A stretch of 64,000 bases of DNA from NCBI GenBank assembly GCA_012842685.1, contig DUSI01000026.1, forward strand, positions 1-64,000, given 5' to 3'. A program made the translations under genes and the position numbers. The DNA is from Candidatus Fermentithermobacillaceae bacterium (GTDB lineage Bacteria; Bacillota; Sulfobacillia; Fermentithermobacillales; Fermentithermobacillaceae). Positions 49,790 through 58,587 of the stretch are shown here, piece by piece. Below the pieces are notes generated by a model. That model ran no database searches and was not told the origin of the DNA. It worked only from the letters and a program-made list of their open reading frames with translations. How positions within the stretch are numbered: the stretch's first letter is position 1; each line of letters begins with the position of its first letter.

Positions 49790-50709
49790 CTTGCTGCGTC
49801 GCTGTCGACAAAGTGCCACCACTCGGATTTTATGCGGTTAAAGCCGTGTTTCACCATGATTTCGGCCAAAAGCTCCCGGTTTTTCGCCTGTTCTTCGGTG
49901 CACCCGTCGTAGTCGATGGCCGCCTTTTCGCTGAAGTCATCGAAATCGGTGGGCATGGGGAGCTCGTTTCCGTCCATGTCGACCAGCGTGACGTCAACGG
50001 CCGCGCCCCGAGTGTGGATGGAACCTCTCTCGGGCGGCGCCACGAAGTTTGGATCGGGGAAAGCCTCCCACAAAGCCTTCTGGGCAGATGGCGGCCTGTA
50101 GGCGTCCCATATCTTGAGCCTGTAGCCCATCTGGGCAAACTCCCGGTTCGCGGCGATGAGTTTCTCCGCCGTCCCGCGGACGAGGAGGCACCGTCCCTGG
50201 GAATAAACCTTCTTGCCGATGAAGTTATTCTCGGTCGCGTATCGGAGTTCGACCACGAAGCTATCGTCCATCTCAATCAGGTCGACGAGGTCGCCGGGGC
50301 GGGGAGCCGCATTAGTCTGGGGCTCTGGGAGTTCCGTGTCCACCGGCGCGCCGGGAGTCTCTAGACTAGGGGTGTCCGTTTGCCCTGTTGCATGGCCGGG
50401 CACCTCTCTATCCGCCCTATCCAATAGGAAGCATCCGGCGAAGGAACTTGCGGCGACCATCGCGGCGACCACGGCAACCGCAACAAGCAACACATAGGGA
50501 ACTGCACCGCCGGACCTTCTGAACCTGCGGGGCTTCCGGGGCTTTCCGGCCGTCCCTATCCGGCGCATCATGCTCACCTTCCTCACCGGTCGCGGCATTT
50601 TCGCCATCTCGTTCACTTTGGCCGGCCTGTCTTCCACATGGGCTATAGGTGCTGCGGCAGCCTGACCCCCATGTGGCGACGCCGCTACAACCGAAACTTT
50701 GGACGCCAT
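49750..50709 (-). CDS. D-alanyl-D-alanine dipeptidase (VanX-like), membrane-anchored
   Basis: This is an M15D zinc peptidase that hydrolyses D-Ala-D-Ala. The catalytic motifs are complete: SIHTRGAAVD (Ser230, His232, Asp239), AYRP (Arg205), and SEWWHF (Glu296, His299). A basic cytoplasmic tail of about 65 residues and one helix (about 69-93, ending FAGC, a possible lipobox) place the enzyme outside the membrane. The ATG at 50709 is preferred to an upstream ATG at 50832. No VanH/VanA/VanR/VanS genes are present, so a wall-remodelling or D-dipeptide salvage role is more likely than vancomycin resistance. Confidence 0.88.
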   Translation of the reverse strand: MASKVSVVAASPHGGQAAAAPIAHVEDRPAKVNEMAKMPRPVRKVSMMRRIGTAGKPRKPRRFRRSGGAVPYVLLVAVAVVAAMVAASSFAGCFLLDRADREVPGHATGQTDTPSLETPGAPVDTELPEPQTNAAPRPGDLVDLIEMDDSFVVELRYATENNFIGKKVYSQGRCLLVRGTAEKLIAANREFAQMGYRLKIWDAYRPPSAQKALWEAFPDPNFVAPPERGSIHTRGAAVDVTLVDMDGNELPMPTDFDDFSEKAAIDYDGCTEEQAKNRELLAEIMVKHGFNRIKSEWWHFVDSDAASYPLLDVEFEDIE

Positions 50710-50774
50710 ATATGGCCTTTGGTTCCTGAGAGTCCTATCATAAGACAAAAGGAGTAAGTGAGGAAGGTGGAAGA

Positions 50775-51941
50775 GTGGCAGACGTAAAGGAACAGATAGG
50801 CAAGCACTGGACGGAGATCGAAACCCCAGCACTCATGGTGGACCTGGACATCATGGAAGCCAACATGGACAAGATGATGGCTTTCCTCAGAGACGCCGGC
50901 GCAGGGGTAGGGATCAGGCCCCACGCCAAGACCCACAAGATCCCTCAGATAGCCAACATGCAGATGGCCAAAGGAGCCCTCGGGATTTGCGCCGCCAAGC
51001 TCGGAGAGGCAGAGGCGCTGGCAGAAGGCGGAGTGCCCGACATCCTCATAGCCAATCAGACCGTAGGCGCGAACAAGATAAAGAGACTCGCGGAGCTGTC
51101 CAAGAAGACGAACCTCAAAGTCGCGGTCGATTCTAAGGAGAACCTCCTGGATATCGCCAGAGAGTCTGCCGCCACCAGCGGAAACGTGGGTATCGTAGTC
51201 GAGGTTGACGTCGGGAACAAGCGCGCCGGAGTGCGATCCCACGAAGAGGCGATAGAGCTGGCCAAACTTGCCGCTTCCACCCCTGGAGTCTGGTATGCGG
51301 GCGTCATGGGGTACGAAGGTTTCGCGGTGTTTATCCCCGACTTCGAGGAAAGGCGCCGGGTTGCCGAGCGGGCCTACGACATCCTCATGGGCTACAGGGA
51401 CGCCATAAAAGAAAAGGCCGGCCTGGATTCCGGCATAGTAAGCGCCGCCGGTTCCGGTACCTACATGTTCGCCGCCAAGAGGAAGGGGCTTACGGACATC
51501 CAGGCGGGTTCCTACATTTTCATGGACGTCCGTTACGGCTCCACCGCGGGAGTCGACTTTCTGAACTCCCTCGCCGTCGTGACCACGATAGTCAGCCATC
51601 CCGAGCCCGAGGTATATATCACCGACGCGGGTCAGAAGTCCATGACCCAAGAGTTCGGCCTGGTCACCACGCTCCCGTCCTACGGGCTCAAAGTCCAGAG
51701 CATGTCCGAAGAGCACGTGACCATGAGGCCCACCGGCGAACCCGAGAGGCTACCTGGGATAGGACTCCTTGACGAGAAGTACGGCAAGGAAGCCAAGAAA
51801 CCTTTCAAGGTCGGCGACAAGATCCTCCTCATCCCGAGCCACTGCTGCACCACGGTGAACCTGCATGACATCCTCTACGCGGTTCGGGACGGCGTGGTCG
51901 AAGACGTGTGGCCCGTGGCAGGCAGGGGCAAGTTCGCTTGA
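50775..51941 (+). CDS. D-threonine aldolase-type PLP enzyme
   Basis: This PLP enzyme of the alanine-racemase-fold D-threonine aldolase / D-serine dehydratase family has the lysine motif RPHAKTHKIP and the metal site PSHCCTTVNLHD near the C terminus. It splits or dehydrates a D-hydroxy-amino acid such as D-threonine or D-serine. The GTG start has GGAAGGTGG close upstream. It is divergent from the VanX-like gene, with only 65 bases between the starts, and lies before a LarA-type racemase, suggesting handling of D-configured compounds. The exact substrate is not determined. Confidence 0.88.
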   Translation: MADVKEQIGKHWTEIETPALMVDLDIMEANMDKMMAFLRDAGAGVGIRPHAKTHKIPQIANMQMAKGALGICAAKLGEAEALAEGGVPDILIANQTVGANKIKRLAELSKKTNLKVAVDSKENLLDIARESAATSGNVGIVVEVDVGNKRAGVRSHEEAIELAKLAASTPGVWYAGVMGYEGFAVFIPDFEERRRVAERAYDILMGYRDAIKEKAGLDSGIVSAAGSGTYMFAAKRKGLTDIQAGSYIFMDVRYGSTAGVDFLNSLAVVTTIVSHPEPEVYITDAGQKSMTQEFGLVTTLPSYGLKVQSMSEEHVTMRPTGEPERLPGIGLLDEKYGKEAKKPFKVGDKILLIPSHCCTTVNLHDILYAVRDGVVEDVWPVAGRGKFA

Positions 51942-51963
51942 TCCATTGTCAGTGCGTTCTTTG

Positions 51964-52058
51964 GTCGTTAGTACTTGTCTCGAACCCATGAGGCATCGCC
52001 CGCCAGAGCTCTGTGCCAGGGTTCGGAAGTCGTTAGTACTTCTCTGGAGCCCATGAGG
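51964..52058. repeat. short direct repeat
   Basis: A 30-bp segment beginning GTCGTTAGTACTT at 51964 recurs 65 bases later at 52029 with 27 identical positions. It lies between the aldolase and LarA-type genes and may be a simple duplication. Confidence 0.55.
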
Positions 52059-52129
52059 GCTGCTAGAGCGCTGAGCAGGCGAAGCCTGCTTGAGCCTGCA
52101 TGAGATGGACTGTGGGGGAGGGAGCCGGA

Positions 52130-53389
52130 GTGACCTGGAACGGTATAACGCTGAAGTACGGGACTTCCGAACTGAAGGTGGAAGTGCCTTCTGCAAAGTT
52201 GCTCGGGGTGCTCGTCCCGTCCGAACCCGAGCTCCCTCCTTCTGAGACGGATGAGATCGAGCGGGCCCTCGATAATCCTACTGGTACACCCAGGCTGGAA
52301 GAAATGGTGGAGCCGTGGATGAAAGTGGTCATCATGGCCAGCGACATCACGCGGCCTTCGCCTACCTCGAAGCTCCTGCCGCCGCTCCTTAGGAGGCTGG
52401 AGAAAGCCGGGGTGAAGGATTCCCAGATAACCGTCGTTTTCGGGATGGGCATCCACAGGGCTCACACCGAGGAAGAGAAGAAGATCCTCGTCGGGGAAGA
52501 TGTCTTCGCCAGGATCAAGTGCGTAGACAGCATCGAGGGCGATTTCGTATACATCGGGACCACCTCAAGGGGCACGCCGGTGGAAGTGGCCAGGCCTGTG
52601 GCTGAGTGCGACTTCCTCATAGCCACCGGCAACGTCGAGTACCACTACTTCGCTGGATATTCCGGTGGGGCCAAGGCCGTTATCCCCGGGGCCTGCAGCA
52701 GGCGGACCGTCGAGGCCAACCACTCCATGCAGCTCATGCCCGGCGCCGAGGCAGGCTCGTACGACCAAAACCCCGTCCGCCAGGACATCGAAGAAGCCGC
52801 CCGGATGGTGGGTCTGGATTTCATCCTGAACGTGGTGCTCGACCCCTCGAAGAGGACCGTGCGGGCCGTGGCGGGCGACCCGCTCTCTGCCCACGCGGAG
52901 GCCAGGAAAGTGACCGACCTGGTATATGGCGTGGAGATACCCCGGCGGGCCGATATCGCCATCGCGTCGGCCGGAGGGAGGCCCAAAGACCTCAATTTCT
53001 ACCAGGCCCAAAAAGCCCTGGAAAACGCCGCCTATGCCGTCCGGGAAGGCGGAGTGGTCATCCTCGTGGCCGAGTGCCCGGAAGGCCTAGGAGAACCTAC
53101 CTTCGAAAAGTACATGACGGGGATGGAACCTGACGAGATCGTCGAATCGATCAGGCGGAAGTTCGTCCTTGGGGGCCACAAGGCTGCGGCGGTGGCGCGC
53201 ATCTTGCGGCAAAAGGACGTTTACCTAGTGTCCAGCATGGACGGGGAGACGGTCCGGAAGTGCAAGATGAAGCCTTTCCCGGAGCTCTGTGAGGCCCTCG
53301 ACGCGGCATTTTCGGCCCTGGGGCCGGACGCTACCGTGTGGGTCATGCCCTACGCCGGTTCCACGGTGCCGCGGTTACGCGGATCCTAA
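52130..53389 (+). CDS. LarA-family nickel-pincer racemase
   Basis: LarA interconverts D- and L-lactate with a nickel-pincer nucleotide; relatives act on other hydroxy acids. The residues that hold the cofactor in Lactobacillus LarA are in place: His109 (GIHR), His172 (HYFAGYSGG), Lys182 (GGAKAVIPG) and His198 (NHSM). The GTG at 52130 has GGGGGAGG 8 nt upstream; the ATG at 52100 has none. LarB, LarC and LarE, which build the cofactor, are not in the window. Together with the GlcD/Etf genes elsewhere here, lactate is a reasonable but unproven substrate. Confidence 0.9.
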   Translation: MTWNGITLKYGTSELKVEVPSAKLLGVLVPSEPELPPSETDEIERALDNPTGTPRLEEMVEPWMKVVIMASDITRPSPTSKLLPPLLRRLEKAGVKDSQITVVFGMGIHRAHTEEEKKILVGEDVFARIKCVDSIEGDFVYIGTTSRGTPVEVARPVAECDFLIATGNVEYHYFAGYSGGAKAVIPGACSRRTVEANHSMQLMPGAEAGSYDQNPVRQDIEEAARMVGLDFILNVVLDPSKRTVRAVAGDPLSAHAEARKVTDLVYGVEIPRRADIAIASAGGRPKDLNFYQAQKALENAAYAVREGGVVILVAECPEGLGEPTFEKYMTGMEPDEIVESIRRKFVLGGHKAAAVARILRQKDVYLVSSMDGETVRKCKMKPFPELCEALDAAFSALGPDATVWVMPYAGSTVPRLRGS

Positions 53390-53398
53390 TACTACTGG

Positions 53399-55651
53399 AT
53401 GGAGATGATGCCGTTGGCGCTTGAGCCCTATGTTGCAGAAGACCTTCTCAAAATGAAATGGGTTGGAAGTCCGAGGCTTTCCCCATGCGGCAGGTTTGTC
53501 GCGTTTGTGGTAACGGAAGTCCTAGAAAAAGAAAACGGCTACGCATCGGCCATATGGCTCTATGATTCCTCGTACATGGATTACGACCCGCAGGCCGTGA
53601 GGCAGATAACCTTCCGGGGCGGGAAGACCGTGGGGAGAGACGCAAATCCCAAGTGGTCTCCCGACGGGACTAAGATCGCCTTCCTCTCTGACCGGTCGGG
53701 GGCAAACCAGCTCTACGTCCTCGAGATGGACGGTGGAGAAGCCCGGCAGCTAACCGGCACGCCCAAGGGAGTAAGCGACTTCGACTGGCTGGGGAACGAC
53801 GCCCTAGTCTTCTGTGCAAAAGAGGACGAAGAAAAGCCCAAACTCCGGGAAGGCGCCACCGCCAGGAGGATCACCACCTTGAGGTACAAGGCCAACGGGG
53901 CGGGTTTCCTGGATGGCCTTCACACCCAGCTATGGACCGTTGGTCTGGAAGGTTCCGGCCCGGCGAAACCGGCGGCGGGCGGCGAAGGCAAAGTGGGCAA
54001 GGACGGCAAGACAGGCGACGAACGAAACGAAGGGAAAGAAGGAAAGGAGTCGGCCACAAACCCTAGGCGCCTCACCAGCGGGCCTTATGACTGCGGCTCC
54101 CTCTGCGCCTCGCCTTCGGGCAGGTACGTCGCGTTTGTCTCCAGGAGAACCGAAGACCAGCTGGCCCAGTATAACGACCTCTTCCTCTTGGACGTCCGGA
54201 TGGGCGAGCTGAAGAAACTCACCGCAGGTCGCGGGCAAGTGGGGCGACCTGTCTTTTCCCCGGACGAAAGCGCCGTGTACTACATAGGCCACGAGAAAGG
54301 CGAGTCTTACCCTGGAGCTTACCCGGAGATCTGGAAAGTCGACCTGAAGACGCTTGAGCGCAAGACTATCTCGACCGGTTTCCCATACTTCATAGCAGGC
54401 GGTATTACCGGTGATGTGGGGTCCGACCCGGGGAATACCGGCCTTAAGGTTTCGTCTTGCGGCAGGTTCCTGTACTTCACCGCGGTTGACGGCGGCTCTT
54501 CGTACCTCTTCCGCATCCCCGTAGAGGGCGGCAAGTGGGAAAAGGTATACGGCGAAGGACAGATGGTCGTAAAGTCCTACGACATATCCGGCGGGAAACT
54601 CGTGGTGAACAAGTCGACTCCGGTCACGATGGGCGACCTGTGGTACGGAGACGTGCCGGAGCCGGCTCCCGGCGGAAAGGGGGCTGCGCTCGATGCGTCC
54701 CAGCACGGGTCGCAGGACAGAGATGAAGATGCCTCCCTGGACGGCATCGAGGTGCGCAAAGCCGAGCCCGAGGCAGATCCCCTCAAGATGATCACCGGCT
54801 TTAACAGCAAGCTCGCCTCTGAGAGGTATGCCGGGTGGCCGAGACGCGTCACTTTCAACCACCCCGACGGGACAGTCCTGGAAGGCTGGGTCATCATGCC
54901 CAGGGGGTTCGAGAAAGGGAAGAAATACCCCCTCATAATGGAAATCCACGGCGGCCCCCACACCACCTACGGGAACGTCTTCTTCCATGAATTCCAGGTT
55001 CTCGCGGGGCACGGTTTCGGCGTCCTCTACACCAACCCCAGGGGGAGCATGGGATACGGTGAAGACTTCGCCCGGGCCGTCGTCGGAGACTGGTGCGGCG
55101 TGGACGCCGATGACCTCGAGTTCATGGCGAGAGAAGCCATCCGCATGTTTGACTGGGTAGACCCCAAGAGAGTCGGCGTGACCGGCGGGAGCCAGGGCGG
55201 CTACTTCACCAACTGGCTCATAAGCCACACGGACCTTTTCGCGGCAGCCGTCACCCAGAGGAGCATGTCCAACCTCTACAGCAAGTACGGGACAGCGGAC
55301 AACGGCTGGTCCCACGACAAGGCGGGGATGGGCGGCAGGGACCTGTGGGACAGCGAGGATTTCCTGATGGAGAGGTCTCCCATAAGATACGCTCCCAATG
55401 TGAAGACGCCTACTCTCATAATCCACAGCGACCAGGACTACCGGTGCCCCCTGGAGCAGGCCGAGCAGTGGTACGTGGCCCTGAAGAGGCTCGGGGTCAA
55501 GACCGAAATGCTACTGTTCCATGGTGAAAACCACGAACTCTCGAGGAGCGGTAAGCCCGCGAACAGGATAGTCAGGCTCGAGGCGATCCTCGAGTGGTTC
55601 GAGAGGTTCCTGAAGCAGAACGAGAGATTGCCGGATGTGACCCAGTCCTAG
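53399..55651 (+). CDS. S9 family prolyl-oligopeptidase/acylaminoacyl-peptidase
   Basis: A beta-propeller of about 480 residues precedes an alpha/beta hydrolase with GVTGGSQGGYF (Ser nucleophile), HSDQDYRCP (Asp) and GENHELSRSG (His). The nucleophile motif is GGSQGG instead of the GGSYGG of the paralogue at 24196. Two hydrophilic inserts (about residues 195-220 and 425-460) extend it to 750 aa. It starts 10 bases after the LarA-family gene and is probably co-transcribed. No signal peptide is visible. A terminator follows. Confidence 0.93.
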   Translation: MEMMPLALEPYVAEDLLKMKWVGSPRLSPCGRFVAFVVTEVLEKENGYASAIWLYDSSYMDYDPQAVRQITFRGGKTVGRDANPKWSPDGTKIAFLSDRSGANQLYVLEMDGGEARQLTGTPKGVSDFDWLGNDALVFCAKEDEEKPKLREGATARRITTLRYKANGAGFLDGLHTQLWTVGLEGSGPAKPAAGGEGKVGKDGKTGDERNEGKEGKESATNPRRLTSGPYDCGSLCASPSGRYVAFVSRRTEDQLAQYNDLFLLDVRMGELKKLTAGRGQVGRPVFSPDESAVYYIGHEKGESYPGAYPEIWKVDLKTLERKTISTGFPYFIAGGITGDVGSDPGNTGLKVSSCGRFLYFTAVDGGSSYLFRIPVEGGKWEKVYGEGQMVVKSYDISGGKLVVNKSTPVTMGDLWYGDVPEPAPGGKGAALDASQHGSQDRDEDASLDGIEVRKAEPEADPLKMITGFNSKLASERYAGWPRRVTFNHPDGTVLEGWVIMPRGFEKGKKYPLIMEIHGGPHTTYGNVFFHEFQVLAGHGFGVLYTNPRGSMGYGEDFARAVVGDWCGVDADDLEFMAREAIRMFDWVDPKRVGVTGGSQGGYFTNWLISHTDLFAAAVTQRSMSNLYSKYGTADNGWSHDKAGMGGRDLWDSEDFLMERSPIRYAPNVKTPTLIIHSDQDYRCPLEQAEQWYVALKRLGVKTEMLLFHGENHELSRSGKPANRIVRLEAILEWFERFLKQNERLPDVTQS

Positions 55652-55690
55652 GCCTCGCTTTTCTAGAACGCTCAGATGTCCGTGAATCCG

Positions 55691-55722
55691 CCGGGGCCAG
55701 CTATCGGCCCCGGTAGCATTTT
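55691..55722 (+). terminator. terminator after the S9 peptidase
   Basis: CCGGGGCC, a 7-nt loop and GGCCCCGG form a perfect 8-bp stem, followed by TAGCATTTTG. It lies about 40 bases past the S9 stop. Confidence 0.7.
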
Positions 55723-55863
55723 GGCCGAAAACCGCCTATCCGTAGACTATGGATCCCGAGCAGGAGTTCTCACACATGATTCAGGGTTAGTCTCAAATAG
55801 GAGATTCTAAGCCTCTGACCCCGTTCCAAGGAGGAGCCCCGAGGTTCCTCGAAGAGTGGATAG

Positions 55864-56703
55864 ATGGGGGTGGTTTGTCTGAAGATAGGCGATCTGATCG
55901 GCCGCGGCTACCAGTGTGAGGTGTTTGCCCTGGGAGACGACAAAGTATTGAAGGTCTTCAAGCCCGGGGCGGACCGGTCCTGGATCGAAAGAGAGTTCCA
56001 GGTTACCTGCCTTCTTCATGGAGCCGGACTGCCCGTACCTGCCGCGTTCGACATCGTGGAGGTAGATGGTAGGACCGGGATTGTGTACGAGCGGATCCAC
56101 GGGCCTCTTATCAGCGAGGCGGTCCTGGCTAAACCGGGGGAGATAAGGGCTCTTGCCCGCGGGATGGCCGAACTCCACGCAGCCATCCATTCGGTAAGCC
56201 TGAAGGATCTGCCGTCGCAGCGTGAACGGTTCATAAGGCGAATCAAGGGCCTAGGGCAGCTCACGGCTGGGGAAAAGGAAGATGTCTTGCTTATCCTCGA
56301 TAGGCTACCCGACGGCGACCGCGTGTGTCACGGCGACCTGAACCCCAACAATGTGATCGTATCTCCAAAGGGTATGGTGGCAATTGACTGGGACAACGGG
56401 TGCAGGGGAAACCCAATGGCCGACGTCGCGCGTACGGTCTTGCTCCTGGACAACGCCCCCTGTCATGTTCTGGATCCTCTAGAGAGGAAGAATGTTTGCG
56501 CGCTCGCCAGGCGCTTCAGAGACGAGTATCTCGAGGTGTACTTCGAAACCACTGGGGAAACAGCTGGTCGGTCGGAGTCTCTCACCAGTATTCTTGCGCA
56601 GTGGATGATACCAGTCGCAGCTGCCCGGCTGGATGAGAACATAGAGCCGGAGCAGGCAGCTCTGCTGGAAACCGTACGCAAGGGCGTCGCCCGGCAAGCA
56701 TGA
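55864..56703 (+). CDS. APH/choline-kinase-family phosphotransferase
   Basis: This small-molecule kinase of the protein-kinase-like fold has the nucleotide-binding GRGYQCEVFALGDDKVLKVFK, the catalytic CHGDLNPNNVIV and the metal site AIDWDNG. The family covers aminoglycoside, choline, homoserine and thioribose kinases; the substrate cannot be told from sequence. It is not evidence of antibiotic resistance. The start is uncertain since no strong ribosome site precedes the ATG. Repeat array B begins about 45 bases after the stop. Confidence 0.82.
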   Translation: MGVVCLKIGDLIGRGYQCEVFALGDDKVLKVFKPGADRSWIEREFQVTCLLHGAGLPVPAAFDIVEVDGRTGIVYERIHGPLISEAVLAKPGEIRALARGMAELHAAIHSVSLKDLPSQRERFIRRIKGLGQLTAGEKEDVLLILDRLPDGDRVCHGDLNPNNVIVSPKGMVAIDWDNGCRGNPMADVARTVLLLDNAPCHVLDPLERKNVCALARRFRDEYLEVYFETTGETAGRSESLTSILAQWMIPVAAARLDENIEPEQAALLETVRKGVARQA

Positions 56704-56749
56704 GCGACACTCGTATTGTTGTACCTTCATGGGTAAACTCCTAATCATC

Positions 56750-57390
56750 CGCGGTGACGGGCGGAAGAAACCTGATGGTCCCGGCATATCGGCTGAAAAG
56801 AAGGGATCGTAGGGAAACATCGGCGGAAAGGACCGGATGGTCTGCGGAGATCCGGGGGAGAAACCGACCGACCCAGGAACACCGGCCGAAAAGACGGGAT
56901 AGTTCGGGAAGATCGGTGGAAGAGGTCCGACGGTGCGGCATGACAGGTGGAGGAGTTCAGATGGTCTGTGATAATCGGTAGAAGAAATCGGATGGTGCGA
57001 TGTGAGCGGTGGAAGAGTTCGGACGGTTTGTGCTGAATGGTGGAAGAAATCCGATGATGTGCCAGGATGGGTGGAACAGACCGGATGATGTGTGATGACC
57101 GGCAGAAGAAATCGGATAGTGCAGGGTAGATGGCGGAAGAACTCGGATGGTCCACGGTGACCAGTGGAAGAATCCGGAGAGTCAGCGGTGACTGGCGGAA
57201 GAACTGCGATGGTCCGCGGTGACCGGCGGAGATGGTCCGACCGTCGGGAAAGACCGGCGGACAGAATCGGCCGGTCCCTGAGGCGTGGGTGGAAGATACC
57301 AGACGATCGTCTTGAGGGTCAGAAAGCCCCGATGGCCCGAAGGTCCAACCGGCCAGGAAGTCCCATGATCAGAAGAGCCAGTGGCCAGGC
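56750..57390. repeat. degenerate tandem array, 31-bp period (array B)
   Basis: Some 17-20 tandem units keep an almost perfect 31-bp step from 56750 to about 57390. Each is built on RGAAATCGGATGGT, then a variable stretch and GACCGGTGGA. Its core GAYCGGTSGRWGAAAYCGG is shared, with about 14 of 19 positions, with array A 21 kb away. The last two or three units are very diverged. A 136-codon minus-strand frame crosses it but 31 is not divisible by three, so the frame does not follow the repeat. It lies between the APH and TetR genes. Confidence 0.85.
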
Positions 57391-57560
57391 ATACCGGGGT
57401 GTGCCTGGGCTCCTCATCCTGAAGGCCCTGCAACTTGCCGAAGATGTGCTGGTTTACCGCGCAGCCCCTCCCTTGACAACCCTGTGGGTAACGGAGTTCA
57501 ATGGAGTTAAACAACCGGTTAGTCATACATGGCGGCATCCCGGCACCAGGAGTGTTGGAC

Positions 57561-58268
57561 ATGCCTTTTGCGAAAGACTCTACGGAAGAAACCAAGAAGA
57601 GGATCATCGAAGTCGTCCGGCGCCACTTTTCCGAGAAGGGTTTTGACGCGGCCCGGGTCGATGAGATCGCCAAAGATGCCGGGGTCAACAAAGCCCTCAT
57701 CTACTACTACTTTGAGAGCAAAGAAGCCATATTGGACCACCTCATCCAGGAGCTTTTTGACGACGTTTCAGCGCTTGCGCTTGAGTTTGTCGAGGAGCAC
57801 GTGGTCAGTATGATAAGCCAAGGCCGCCTGGACATCGAGAGCGACCGGTGGAGGTTTGCTTCCGAAGATGATGCCATGGACTTCTACAGGGCGTGCCTGC
57901 GGTACGTGGAGAAGATCGTCGATTTTTCCCTGTCAAACCGGGGCGTCGTGCGGATTGCGATATTCGAGTCTCTCAAGCACGGAAAACACAAGAACACGCT
58001 CTTTCAGCTCCTGGACCGTCTCTACAATAAGAACGAGAGCCCGCTATACCGGACGATCTGGAGCGCCGACCACGACTTCGACTTCACGCCCGAAGCCGTC
58101 GTATTCAGGTTCTTCTTTGGGTTTTTCCCGGTATTCAACTTGGCCGCCCACTTTGACGCCTATGTCCAGGCAACCGGACTTAGTGAGAGCGAAGTAAGGG
58201 ATTCCTTCATCCGGGGATATCAGAAGGTGGTGTCCGTTTACTTCCGGGGGAAGGAAATCGTATTGTAG
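57561..58268 (+). CDS. TetR-family regulator
   Basis: The N-terminal helix-turn-helix (VDEIAKDAGVNKALIYYYFESKEAILDHL) is clear; the 170-residue ligand domain is unassigned. The ATG at 57561 has AGGAG 8 nt upstream; an ATG at 57501 is further from any ribosome site. TTGACA at about 57475 could be a -35 element. The radical SAM gene starts 320 bases downstream, with a perfect 12-bp palindrome between them that this protein may bind. Autoregulation or control of that gene is inference. Confidence 0.9.
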   Translation: MPFAKDSTEETKKRIIEVVRRHFSEKGFDAARVDEIAKDAGVNKALIYYYFESKEAILDHLIQELFDDVSALALEFVEEHVVSMISQGRLDIESDRWRFASEDDAMDFYRACLRYVEKIVDFSLSNRGVVRIAIFESLKHGKHKNTLFQLLDRLYNKNESPLYRTIWSADHDFDFTPEAVVFRFFFGFFPVFNLAAHFDAYVQATGLSESEVRDSFIRGYQKVVSVYFRGKEIVL

Positions 58269-58455
58269 CAGATGGCTTTGTGTCCTGGCCTTGTGTTCTG
58301 GTGCTTAGGACTTCGGGGTGTGGTGGACGTAGTGTCTTAAGGCGCATCTCTGCGCTTAGAATTGCGAGTCCGAAGGAGGTGATTGGACATCTCCGGTGTT
58401 TAAAGCCGGAAGGAAGGCATAGACGTAGGAGTAGGGAGGTTCCGCCTATAGCTAA

Positions 58456-58467
58456 CTAAACGTTTAG
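58456..58467. promoter_or_regulatory. 12-bp palindrome, candidate TetR operator
   Basis: CTAAACGTTTAG is a perfect AT-rich palindrome 120 bases before the radical SAM start and 190 after the TetR stop. TetR-type regulators commonly bind such sites. The remaining 58269-58587 holds no gene I can support. Confidence 0.5.
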
Positions 58468-58587
58468 CCAATACATGACCAACATGCAGGACAACATGTA
58501 GGCAATACGGAGGCGACAAAGACAGATAGAAGACACCCAGTCGATAGACGATCACTCCGGGCTTACCACAAAAGAGGAGGGTTAACC

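Noticed and set aside
49750-50709. Vancomycin resistance locus
   Set aside because: Only the VanX-like dipeptidase is present; VanH, VanA-type ligase and VanRS are absent and the domain is membrane-anchored.
55864-56703. Aminoglycoside resistance kinase
   Set aside because: The fold covers many small-molecule kinases and no resistance-specific feature is visible.
35000-57390. Proteins encoded by long minus-strand frames in arrays A, B and C
   Set aside because: Periods of 31 and 13 bp shift the frame every unit, the products are low-complexity, and none has a convincing ribosome site.
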